Origin: GCA-2717185 sp964474755 | Lineage (GTDB): Bacteria; Pseudomonadota; Alphaproteobacteria; UBA8366; GCA-2717185 | Assembly (NCBI GenBank): GCA_964474755.1 | Contig: CAYYUG010000080.1 | Location: 1 to 18,535 of the forward strand | Length of the DNA stretch: 18,535 nt | Direction of reading: 5' to 3' | Shown here: positions 1 to 7,582 of the stretch, in pieces | Numbering within the stretch: position 1 is the stretch's first letter | Layout: the number at the start of each line of letters is the position of its first letter | Notes under the pieces: generated by a model | Databases searched by the model: none | The model's input: the letters and a program-made list of their open reading frames with translations, nothing else | Told to the model about the DNA's origin: nothing | Position numbers and translations under genes: made by a program

Positions 1-1316
1 GCGCGACGCGACTTCTCGTCTGTCGTCGCATCCAGCATCGCCTGGAAGGTCAGCATCTCGCCGAATACCGACGCCGTCTCCGCCAGGGTGAGCGGCGTGT
101 CGGCCATCAGCTGCCCCTGCGGCCCGGCAAGCACCTGATGCACGCCATGTCCCAGCTCGTGCGCCAAGGTCATCACGTCGCGTGTCTTTCCCTGATAGTT
201 GAGCAACAAATAGGGATGCGCCGATGGTACGGTCGGATGCGCGAAAGCGCCCGACGCCTTACCTGGCCGCACCGGCGCATCGATCCAGGCGTTATCGAAA
301 AATTTGCGACCCAGCCCTGCCAGATCATCAGAGAAGGCGCCATAAGCGTTCAGCACCGTATCGCGCGCTTCGTTCCAAGGGACGATCCTGTCGTCCTCAT
401 CCGGCGGTGGCGCGTTGCGGTCCCAATAATCGAGCTGCTTTACACCGAACCAGCGCGCTTTCAACGCATAGTAACGATGTGACAGGCGCGGATAGGATTC
501 CTTGACTGCCGCGACCAGCGCATCGACAACCTCATCCTCGACATAGTTTGACAGATTGCGCGAAGAGACTGGCCGAGCAAAGTTGCGCCAACGGTCCTCA
601 ATTTCCTTGTCCTTCGCCAGTGTATTAGTGATCAGCGAGAACAGGCGGATATTATCGCCCAGCACCTTGCCGGTGCTCTTCGCAGCCGCTTTGCGCACTT
701 CGCCGTCATGGGCAGATAAGAGATTTAAAATTTCCGTCGACGACAGTTCGCGGCCGCGATAGGGAAAGCGCAGACCAGCCATGGTTTCGTCGAACAGGCG
801 CACCCAGGAAGACCGGCCGGCGACATGTTTCTCATAAAGCAGTTTCTCGATTTCATCCGAAAGCTGGTGCGGCCGCATGGCACGCACATCCCGGAGCCAT
901 GGCGCGTAGCGAGCAAGTTCGGACGAACCGTTGGTCTTGACGTCCAGTTCCTTCTCGTCGATCCGGTTTAGCTCCAAGGTGAAGAACAGCAGTTTCGTGC
1001 CAATCGTATTCGCTCGTTCCTGCATATTCTGATAGAATTGGCCGATCTCGGGATCACTAACATTGCCCGCATGAACCAAGCCAGCGTAACTCATAATCCG
1101 GCCAAGCGTCTCTTCGATACGCTCATAGTCGGCGATCGCCGCGGCCAATCCCGCGCCGTTCAATCCGGCCAACTTGCCCTTATAGTCCTTGGAAAATGCC
1201 TCCGCGTCCTCGGTTGCGCCCTTCAAATCAGCTTCCAGTTCGGGTGCATCCTGTCCTGGATAAAGATCGTCAAGGTCCCATTCCGGCAAGTTGCCGAGTA
1301 CGTTCACATCGCTCAT
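1..1316 (-). CDS. pepF: M3-family oligoendopeptidase (PepF type), C-terminus outside the window
   Basis: Zinc metallopeptidase of the M3B/oligoendopeptidase F family, which cleaves short peptides in the cytoplasm. Reading the minus strand from the ATG at 1316-1314 gives 438 residues with no stop before the window edge. The family is usually about 600 residues, so roughly the last quarter is missing. The zinc motif HELGH is at residues 386-390, and the LAETASVFGE segment (411-420) supplies the likely third ligand, Glu413. The N-terminus (MSDVNVLGNLPEWDLDDLYP) is typical of the family. A clear ribosome site (aggaga, about 7 bases upstream) supports the start. The gene diverges from the acyl-CoA synthetase at 1397 across 80 bp, so the two promoters lie close together. 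The family assignment is firm; the peptide substrate is unknown. Confidence 0.93.
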   Translation of the reverse strand, partial: MSDVNVLGNLPEWDLDDLYPGQDAPELEADLKGATEDAEAFSKDYKGKLAGLNGAGLAAAIADYERIEETLGRIMSYAGLVHAGNVSDPEIGQFYQNMQERANTIGTKLLFFTLELNRIDEKELDVKTNGSSELARYAPWLRDVRAMRPHQLSDEIEKLLYEKHVAGRSSWVRLFDETMAGLRFPYRGRELSSTEILNLLSAHDGEVRKAAAKSTGKVLGDNIRLFSLITNTLAKDKEIEDRWRNFARPVSSRNLSNYVEDEVVDALVAAVKESYPRLSHRYYALKARWFGVKQLDYWDRNAPPPDEDDRIVPWNEARDTVLNAYGAFSDDLAGLGRKFFDNAWIDAPVRPGKASGAFAHPTVPSAHPYLLLNYQGKTRDVMTLAHELGHGVHQVLAGPQGQLMADTPLTLAETASVFGEMLTFQAMLDATTDEKSRR

Positions 1317-1396
1317 GGTTTTCTCTCCTGTGGCTCAATCGATATATGTCCCGGAAAAGCCACCTACAAGCGGGATAACGAGGATGAGGCTGAAAG

Positions 1397-3157
1397 ATGA
1401 TCGATTACAATGCAATCCGCAATTTGCCGGCGATGTTTTTCGACCGGGCACAACGTCGTGGTGACGACACCTGCCTTGCCGCCAAGACAGGCGACACATG
1501 GGAAACCCTGAGCTGGCGCACAGTTTCCGATCAGGTTTCGGCTTTGTCGCGTGGCTTGCGCGATCTCGGCATCAATCCCGGCGACCGTGTCGTTATCGTT
1601 GCCGAGAACCGACCGGAATGGGCAATCGCTGACCTGGCGATCATGACGGCCGGCGCGATATCGGTCCCCGCCTACACTACCAATACACCAGACGATCATT
1701 TCCACATTTTGTCCGACAGTGGCGCGAAGCTGGCGATCGTATCCACAAAAGCTCTGGCCGAAAGGCTAATGCCGGCCGTTCAACGCTCTCACGAGACCAG
1801 CACGGTTATCGCCGTCGATGCAGATATCACAGAAGTAGATGGAACACATCTGGTCAGCTGGGCAGACACGCTGAACGCAGGAAGAGCTCTATCCGACGAC
1901 GTGGCAGATCGCATCGATGCAATCAACCGCAAGGATGCCAGCTGTATCATCTATACCTCGGGCACAGGCGGCACGCCTAAGGGTGTTGTACTGAGCCACG
2001 GCGCTATCCTGTGTAACTGCAAGGGCGCCTACGACCTGCTGCGCGAGCTATCCGACTTTGTTGAGGACGGAGAACGGTTCCTATCATTCCTGCCCCTTTC
2101 GCATTCCTACGAGCACACGGCTGGGTTACATTTCGCGCTTTCGATTGGCGCAGAAATTTACTACGCGCAAAGTATCGACCGACTAGTCAGTAACATGGCG
2201 GAGACCGCTCCGACCATCATGACTGCGGTGCCACGCCTTTATGAGGCAATCCATGGGCGGATTATCAATGGTGTCCAACAGGCTGGCGGTCTGAAGGAAA
2301 AAATGTTCATGAAGGCAGTCGAATTAGGTCGCATACGCTACGAAAACCCCACTTCGCTATCGTTTGGACAAAGGGCGCTCGACGGGCTTCTCGACAAATT
2401 AGTGCGCACCAAAGTCGCTGATAGGTTTGGTGGCCGTCTGAAGGCCTTCGTTTCCGGTGGCGCACCGCTCAACCCTGAGATCGGCACCTTCTTCTTGGCA
2501 CTTGGCGTGCGTATATTACAAGGCTACGGACAAACGGAATCAGCACCGGTCATCAGTTGCAATCCGGTCAATGGTGTACGCATCCACACGGTCGGACCGG
2601 CACTGACTGGGGTCACCGTGAAGATCGCCAAAGATGGCGAGATCCTTGTGCAGGGCGAGCTTCTAATGGATGGGTACTGGAACAATCCGGACGCCACCGC
2701 GGAAGTGCTTGTCGATGGCTGGCTGCATACCGGCGATATCGGCATGCTGGACGAAGACGGCTACATTCAGATCACTGACCGCAAGAAAGACATCATCGTC
2801 AATACCGGAGGCGACAATATCTCACCGCAACGTGTCGAAGGCATGCTGACCATTGAACCCGAAATCGGACAAGCTATGGTCTTCGGCGACCGGCGACCCC
2901 ATCTGGTTGCGCTGTTGGTAGTAGACGAGGAGTTCGCCAAGACCGTCAGTAACGAAGAGGAACTCAGAACTAAACTCTCCGATGCCGTCGCACTGGTGAA
3001 CAAGAAACTGAGCATGATAGAACGAATTCGCCGCTTCACGGTCGCGGATGAAGCCTTCACCACCGATAACGAAATGATGACGCCCAGCATGAAAATTCGT
3101 CGTCATGTCATCACGGCGAAATATGGCGAAGCTTTGGAGGCTCTGTATGGGAGTTAA
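1397..3157 (+). CDS. Long-chain acyl-CoA synthetase (AMP-forming, FadD15-like)
   Basis: Predicted to activate fatty acids to acyl-CoA with ATP, releasing AMP and pyrophosphate. The protein has 586 residues, usual for the long-chain branch of the ANL superfamily. The AMP-binding P-loop is at about residues 186-197 (YTSGTGGTPKGV), where the usual second Thr of SGTTG is Gly191. Other motifs are GYGQTES (376-382), GWLHTGD with Asp447 (441-447), the hinge region DRKKDII (461-467), and TPSMKIRR (562-569), whose Lys566 is the likely adenylation lysine. Start ATG 1397 has a gagg element about 9 bases upstream. It is divergent from the peptidase gene and convergent, 12 bp apart, with the second acyl-CoA ligase. 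It has no membrane segment or signal peptide. The chain-length preference is inferred only from the resemblance to long-chain enzymes. Confidence 0.9.
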   Translation: MIDYNAIRNLPAMFFDRAQRRGDDTCLAAKTGDTWETLSWRTVSDQVSALSRGLRDLGINPGDRVVIVAENRPEWAIADLAIMTAGAISVPAYTTNTPDDHFHILSDSGAKLAIVSTKALAERLMPAVQRSHETSTVIAVDADITEVDGTHLVSWADTLNAGRALSDDVADRIDAINRKDASCIIYTSGTGGTPKGVVLSHGAILCNCKGAYDLLRELSDFVEDGERFLSFLPLSHSYEHTAGLHFALSIGAEIYYAQSIDRLVSNMAETAPTIMTAVPRLYEAIHGRIINGVQQAGGLKEKMFMKAVELGRIRYENPTSLSFGQRALDGLLDKLVRTKVADRFGGRLKAFVSGGAPLNPEIGTFFLALGVRILQGYGQTESAPVISCNPVNGVRIHTVGPALTGVTVKIAKDGEILVQGELLMDGYWNNPDATAEVLVDGWLHTGDIGMLDEDGYIQITDRKKDIIVNTGGDNISPQRVEGMLTIEPEIGQAMVFGDRRPHLVALLVVDEEFAKTVSNEEELRTKLSDAVALVNKKLSMIERIRRFTVADEAFTTDNEMMTPSMKIRRHVITAKYGEALEALYGS

Positions 3158-3169
3158 CGACCGAAAGCA

Positions 3170-4795
3170 TCAAGCTCCCGTCAACGAATAGTCCTTGAAC
3201 TGTTCGCGCAGTTCATTTTTCAATACCTTACCGGTACCCCCAATTGGGAAAGAATCGACGACCACGACATCGTCGGGAAGCCACCATTTGGCCACTTTAT
3301 CGGATAGAAAGTTCAGTAATTCGGTCTTCACCGGGGTACGGCCTTCAGCAGGCACGACGAGTAGCAGTGGCCGTTCGTCCCATTGTGGATGTGCGATGCC
3401 GATCACGGCGGCCTGCAGCACGTCGGGGTGCCCCACCGCGATATCTTCAAGGTCAATCGAACTGATCCATTCACCGCCCGACTTGATGATGTCCTTCTTG
3501 CGGTCAACGATCTGCATATAGCCCTTCGGATCGATCGAGGCCACGTCGCTTGTGTCAAACCAGCCATCGACATGCGCTTCTGAATGGTCGAGCCTGAGAT
3601 AGCCGCTGCAGACAAATGGTCCGCGTACCTTTAGCTCACCATAGGCAGTGCCATCATGCGGCAGTTCATTTCCCCGCTCATCGGTAATCTTCATCTCCAC
3701 ACCGAAAGGCGGCCGGCCCTGCTTGCATTGAATATCAAGTTTCTCCGTAGCCGGCAGGTCGCGCATTTCCGGCGCCAAGGTGTTGACCGTGCCGACCGGC
3801 GACATCTCGGTCATACCCCATCCGTGCCGAACCTCAACCCCGAACTCCTCCTCGAAAGCTTGGATCATTGAGCGTGATGCTGCCGAACCGCCAATGACGA
3901 TGCGCTGCAGATGTTCGAGCTTCTTGCCTTGCGCGCGCATATAGGCGAGCAGCATAATCCAGACTGTCGGCACGCCTGCGGTGAACGTCACATGCTCGTC
4001 GTTCAGCATCTCGTATACAGCCTCACCGTCGAGCTGTGCGCCGGGCATCACCAGCTTTGTTCCAGTCATCACAGCGGCGTAGGGAATTCCCCAGGCGTTG
4101 GCGTGGAACATCGGCACGACCGGCAGAATGCACTCATTGTCTGACAGGTTCAGCACATTCGGCATCGCAACAGTCATTGAATGCAGCACCGTCGCGCGGT
4201 TGGAATATAGAACGCCCTTTGGGTTGCCTGTCGTACCCGAAGTGTAACAAAGCGACGACGCCGTCCACTCATCGAATTCCGGCCAGTCGTAGGATACGGA
4301 TTCAGCGCCGACTAATTCCTCGTAGCAGATCAGATTTTCAATCGTGCTCTCCGGCATTCCCTCTCGGTCGGTCAGGACGATGACCCCTTCCAACGTCTTC
4401 GCCTGGTCGGCGACCTGTTCAATCAGAGGCAGGAAGGTGATGTCCACGAAGACGAAGCGATCCTGCGCATGGTCCAGCATGTAGAGGATCTGCGAGGGAT
4501 GCAGGCGCGGGTTCATGGTGTGGCAGATCGCACCCATGCCGGAAATGCCAAAATAAATCTCGAAATGTCGGTAGGTATTCCAAGCGATGGTTCCGACCCG
4601 ATCACCAAGCCGGACACCAAGGTGGGTTAGCGCATTGGCTAGCTGCTGTGAGCGCCGATGCGCTTCGGCATAGCCGTACCGATGTATGGGGCCTTCGACC
4701 GTCCGCGAGACGATCTCGCTGTCGCCATAGATGGCCGCGCCGTGGCGCAACAGCGACGACACCAGAAGCGGCGTATCCATCATCAATCCGCGCAT
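3170..4795 (-). CDS. Fatty-acid / 3-methylmercaptopropionate-type CoA ligase (AlkK/DmdB-like)
   Basis: AMP-forming acyl-CoA ligase of 541 residues. It resembles the AlkK/DmdB branch, which handles medium-chain fatty acids or 3-methylmercaptopropionate, more than the FadD15-like enzyme next door. Motifs: P-loop YTSGTTGNPKGV (184-195), GWGMTE (325-330), GWFDTSDVA (411-419), DRKKDIIKSGGEWISS (431-446) and GGTGKVLKNELR (519-530), whose Lys523 is the probable adenylation lysine. The usual TGD around Asp417 reads TSD. The open frame extends upstream to 4876, but the ATG at 4795 is preferred because gagga lies about 7 bases upstream and the longer N-terminus would overlap the preceding gene. It follows the CDF transporter gene by 19 bp and is the last gene of a three-gene minus-strand operon. 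The exact acid substrate cannot be read from the sequence. Confidence 0.9.
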   Translation of the reverse strand: MRGLMMDTPLLVSSLLRHGAAIYGDSEIVSRTVEGPIHRYGYAEAHRRSQQLANALTHLGVRLGDRVGTIAWNTYRHFEIYFGISGMGAICHTMNPRLHPSQILYMLDHAQDRFVFVDITFLPLIEQVADQAKTLEGVIVLTDREGMPESTIENLICYEELVGAESVSYDWPEFDEWTASSLCYTSGTTGNPKGVLYSNRATVLHSMTVAMPNVLNLSDNECILPVVPMFHANAWGIPYAAVMTGTKLVMPGAQLDGEAVYEMLNDEHVTFTAGVPTVWIMLLAYMRAQGKKLEHLQRIVIGGSAASRSMIQAFEEEFGVEVRHGWGMTEMSPVGTVNTLAPEMRDLPATEKLDIQCKQGRPPFGVEMKITDERGNELPHDGTAYGELKVRGPFVCSGYLRLDHSEAHVDGWFDTSDVASIDPKGYMQIVDRKKDIIKSGGEWISSIDLEDIAVGHPDVLQAAVIGIAHPQWDERPLLLVVPAEGRTPVKTELLNFLSDKVAKWWLPDDVVVVDSFPIGGTGKVLKNELREQFKDYSLTGA

Positions 4796-4814
4796 TATCG
4801 GTTCCTCTTCTTCG

Positions 4815-5556
4815 CTACACCTGCGCCGTGCTGTTAACCTGCGCTCGCCGATGGCCGGTGACGCTTTGCGCCTCAATGAAGACGCGACGGACTTCGGGGA
4901 ATTCCTGTTTGATTTTATCTTCCAGTTCCGAAATCGCTGCCTCGACTTCGTTNNNNNNNNNNNNNNNNNNNNNNNNNNNNNNNNNNNNNNNNNNNNNNNN
5001 NNNNNNNNNNNNNNNNNNNNNNNNNNNNNNNNNNNNNNNNNNNNNNNNNNNNCGCCGCCGTATCCTCGAATAGTACGGTAAAAACCGTAGGGTCCTTGCT
5101 CTTTCGTACGGCGCTGATAAAGCCGTCGTCGCCCTGCGTCCGCCTAAATTCCTTGTAAGCAATTATCCAGGCAAAGATCTCGAACACCATCGCCAAACCG
5201 AGCACGATATAGTTCACATAAACATCGCTGACCGCGTGGGGATGGCGAACTTTATCGACGCCTTCGTAGATCGAGAGGCCGGCACCGCCCGCAAATATTA
5301 AAATGGCAACTACGAACGTCCAGAAATACAACTCCATCCCATAGCCGAACGGATGCTCCGCATCCGCCGGCTTCGATGCTTTCTTATTGCCGTACAGCAG
5401 CAAGCCCTGATTGCCGGTATCGACGACGGAATGGATCGCCTCGCTTAGCATGGCCGAGCTGCCGGTGTAGGCAGAGGCCACAAACTTCGCCATGGCAATC
5501 GCACCATTGGCGAATAATGCCGTGTAGATCACCTTTTTTGAGGAAGCGCTTGCCAT
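4815..5556 (-). CDS. Cation diffusion facilitator (CDF) family metal transporter, interrupted by an assembly gap
   Basis: Inner-membrane metal/proton antiporter, probably exporting zinc or a similar divalent cation. The part before the gap (168 residues, 5556 down to 5053) shows the CDF core. SSAMLSEAIHSVVDTGNQ (33-50) in the second membrane segment carries the HxxxD metal pair His42/Asp46. HPFGYGMELYFW (68-79) follows, then two hydrophobic segments (about 80-97 and 112-133) and FEDTAA (163-168), where the second metal site is expected. This region recalls the ZnT9-like subgroup. The part after the gap (4952 to 4815, about 45 residues, including FPEVRRVFIEAQS) matches the cytoplasmic C-terminal CDF domain and ends in TAG. 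The two parts lie in different frames across the 100 N, as expected if the true gap is not 100 bases; about 90-100 residues are probably missing. The start lies 5 bp after the dioxygenase stop, suggesting translational coupling. Confidence 0.88.
4953..5052. other. Assembly gap of 100 N inside the CDF transporter gene
   Basis: Exactly 100 N, the convention for a scaffold join of unknown size. The CDF coding frame differs on the two sides, so the real missing length is not 100 bases. Confidence 0.98.
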
Positions 5557-5561
5557 GCGGT

Positions 5562-6431
5562 TTAGGCAGACGAAGCTTGGAAAAACGGCGCCGTGCCCCT
5601 GACCGTCGTGCGATGCATCCGACGGCGGGTGTTCACCTCGTCGAATGGGCAGGCCTTATGCATGGAATTGCGGTTATCCCAGATGATCACATCGCCGGGC
5701 CGCCATTTATGTACGTAGGTGAATTCCGGGCGGGTCGCAAAATTTAGGATCTCGCGAAGTATCGTCTGGCTCTCCGCATCGGCCACTCCCTCAAAGCGCC
5801 GCACCCAAATTTCAGATAGGAACAGCGCCGGCTTGCCGTTCACCGGATGTGTGCGCACAGCCGGATGGCCAATCGGCGGAACACGCGCCTTTTGTTCTTC
5901 GGTCAGCGCCGGACGATCGCGATGTGCCCGCTCGTATTGCCAGACATAATCAAACACCGCGCGTCGTCGCGATAACCAGTCACGGCGTTCGCTCGGCAGC
6001 GCCTCATAGACTGCACTCATGCTAACGATCGCGGTCTCACCACCCTCCACCGGGCATTCCAGGCAATGAAACACCGATCCCATGCTAGGCTCGGGCAGAT
6101 AAGCGAGATCGGAGTGAAATTCCTTCGAGCCACCATATGCGCCAATATGCTTGCCGTTCTCCACAATGTTGGAAACAACGAAGATCTCTGGATAACCTGG
6201 TAGGCAGAAGTTCTGTAACACATGATCTTCAAGACTGCCGAAGCAACGGCTGAAATCTATGTGCTGTTCTGGCGTGAGCTCAATTTGCCCTCGCAACAAC
6301 AGGACCGATCGGTCGGCAAGGGCACGCTCAAGCTGCCGACGCACGTCAGCTTCCAGCGGCTGGCACATATCCAGCCCAATGATCTCTGTTCCAACATTCT
6401 CGGTTAGGTTTTCAAAATGGAGTGCTGTCAT
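5562..6431 (-). CDS. TauD/TfdA-family 2-oxoglutarate/Fe(II) dioxygenase
   Basis: Non-haem iron oxygenase that couples oxidation of a small acid substrate to decarboxylation of 2-oxoglutarate. In this family substrates include taurine, other sulfonates, aryloxyacetates and related acids. The protein has 289 residues. The iron ligands are His106 and Asp108 (FHSDLAY) and His258 (WDNRNSMH); Arg274 in the RRRMHRTTVRG segment is placed to bind the 2-oxoglutarate carboxylate. Start ATG 6431 has ggaga 5 bases upstream. It is the first gene of an operon with the CDF transporter (5 bp gap) and an acyl-CoA ligase. A homologous dioxygenase diverges 95 bp away and shares the block EHVL..FCLPGYP. The ligase in the operon suggests that the product or substrate may be a carboxylic acid that is activated to CoA, which is inference. 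The substrate is unknown, so no tauD or tfdA symbol is given. Confidence 0.92.
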   Translation of the reverse strand: MTALHFENLTENVGTEIIGLDMCQPLEADVRRQLERALADRSVLLLRGQIELTPEQHIDFSRCFGSLEDHVLQNFCLPGYPEIFVVSNIVENGKHIGAYGGSKEFHSDLAYLPEPSMGSVFHCLECPVEGGETAIVSMSAVYEALPSERRDWLSRRRAVFDYVWQYERAHRDRPALTEEQKARVPPIGHPAVRTHPVNGKPALFLSEIWVRRFEGVADAESQTILREILNFATRPEFTYVHKWRPGDVIIWDNRNSMHKACPFDEVNTRRRMHRTTVRGTAPFFQASSA

Positions 6432-6526
6432 ACTGTCTCCAAATTTTTGGTTGATTGGACGAATTCTAACACATGGCCCAAACTACGACACTGGAGCGCT
6501 GGAACAAATTATCGAACGAGTAGCAC
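6432..6526. promoter_or_regulatory. Divergent promoter region between the two dioxygenase genes
   Basis: This 95-bp spacer must carry the start signals for both the dioxygenase-CDF-ligase operon (minus) and the second dioxygenase (plus). A short inverted repeat, CCAAA-tt-TTTGG, lies at 6439-6450. It overlaps the minus-strand ribosome site, so it could be an operator or simply chance. I cannot assign clear -35/-10 boxes on either strand. Confidence 0.4.
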
Positions 6527-7378
6527 ATGCCTATCGAGGTCACACCCTTGTCGGACGTCTTCGGCGCCGAAGTAACTGGTGCCGACATCAATCGCTGGGA
6601 CGACAACGAACAGTTTGAGCAGATCCGCCAAGCATTCTTGGACCACGGCGTAATTGCAATACGCAATCAACGCATCGACCCAGCGGCGCAAATCGCCTTC
6701 GCAAGCAGGTTCGGCACGTTGCAAGAGCATGTGCTGTCGAAATTTTGCCTACCCGGTTATCCGAAAATTCTAGTTCTGTCGAACCGCCGCACAAATGACG
6801 AGCCTATCGGCATCGCCGATGCAGGCCGACATTGGCATAGTGACATGTCTTATGCAGAAAGACCTCCGCTCGGCTCCATGCTTTATGCCCATGAGATCCC
6901 TCCAGAAGGCGGCGATACACTATTTGCCGACATGCACGCGGTCTTGGATGCACTTCCTCCGGAAACCCGAAACCGCATTGACGATCTGCAGGGGGTCTAC
7001 AATTACACACGTGACTACGAGAAGGCTCGCGCAAAAAACCCAGATCGGCCGCCGCTCAGCGCAGAACAGCAGGCGACGCTGGGTGAAGTCACCCACCCGG
7101 TCGTCCGCACCCATCCCGACACCGGCCGAAAGGCACTCTACGTCAATGAGGGCCACACGATCGGCCTCGCTGGTCTGTCAGAAGCGGAAGCGCAGCCTCT
7201 AATGCAAAAACTATTCACATTCAGCATCCAACCCGAATTCGTCTATCGTCATGTGTGGCAGCACCACGATGTTCTGTTCTGGGATAATCGCCGTGCTCTG
7301 CACCACGCCCTGCCTTACGATCCGCACCACGTCCGTCACATGCACCGGATCACCGTGGCGGGCGATCGGCCTTATTAA
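6527..7378 (+). CDS. TauD/TfdA-family 2-oxoglutarate/Fe(II) dioxygenase (paralogue of the divergent gene)
   Basis: Second 2-oxoglutarate-dependent iron oxygenase, 283 residues. The predicted iron ligands are His104 and Asp106 (WHSDMSY) and His259 (WDNRRALHH); Arg274 in HMHRITV is the probable 2-oxoglutarate ligand. It aligns along its length with the divergent neighbour (EHVLSKFCLPGYP, HPVVRTHP, PEFVYRHVW), so the pair probably arose by duplication or joint acquisition. The pocket region differs: VNEGHTIGLAGL here against LSEIWVRRFEGV in the neighbour, so the two are likely to have different substrates. The usual Gly-Asp before the WDNR strand reads His-Asp (HHDVLFWDNR). The ribosome site before ATG 6527 is weak. 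It is followed by 204 bp before the oxidoreductase gene, so they probably do not share a transcript start. The substrate cannot be assigned. Confidence 0.92.
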   Translation: MPIEVTPLSDVFGAEVTGADINRWDDNEQFEQIRQAFLDHGVIAIRNQRIDPAAQIAFASRFGTLQEHVLSKFCLPGYPKILVLSNRRTNDEPIGIADAGRHWHSDMSYAERPPLGSMLYAHEIPPEGGDTLFADMHAVLDALPPETRNRIDDLQGVYNYTRDYEKARAKNPDRPPLSAEQQATLGEVTHPVVRTHPDTGRKALYVNEGHTIGLAGLSEAEAQPLMQKLFTFSIQPEFVYRHVWQHHDVLFWDNRRALHHALPYDPHHVRHMHRITVAGDRPY

Positions 7379-7495
7379 GTGTTTTGAAGGAGCGATGCGT
7401 CGGCGGTTTTATTGCGATAATCAGCGGAAAATTCTGCAACCCTACCAATCAGAACTGAATCTTTCGCAAACGACGTAGCGAATTGCGGACTTCCA

Positions 7496-7518
7496 GGCCA
7501 ATTCGGTTTAATTTGGCC
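7496..7518. promoter_or_regulatory. Short inverted repeat upstream of the indolepyruvate oxidoreductase gene
   Basis: Six-base arms GGCCAA / TTGGCC are separated by 11 bases, about 65 bp before the iorAB start. It could be an operator or a weak hairpin in the leader. The arms are short enough to occur by chance. The rest of the 204-bp spacer (7379-7582) shows no confident gene. Confidence 0.2.
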
Positions 7519-7582
7519 CCGCGGCGCGATACCCTTTCAAAACAATTGATCGTTTCATCGTTACGAGACTGGGATAAACACT

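Noticed and set aside
138..1400. Several plus-strand open frames across the left end
   Set aside because: They are shadows of the M3 peptidase on the minus strand, which carries the HELGH motif and a continuous reading frame.
7395..7478. 27-codon open frame after an aaggag element, between the second dioxygenase and iorAB
   Set aside because: The ribosome-like element is only 2 bases from the ATG, too close for normal initiation. The peptide has no features of a leader peptide such as runs of one amino acid.
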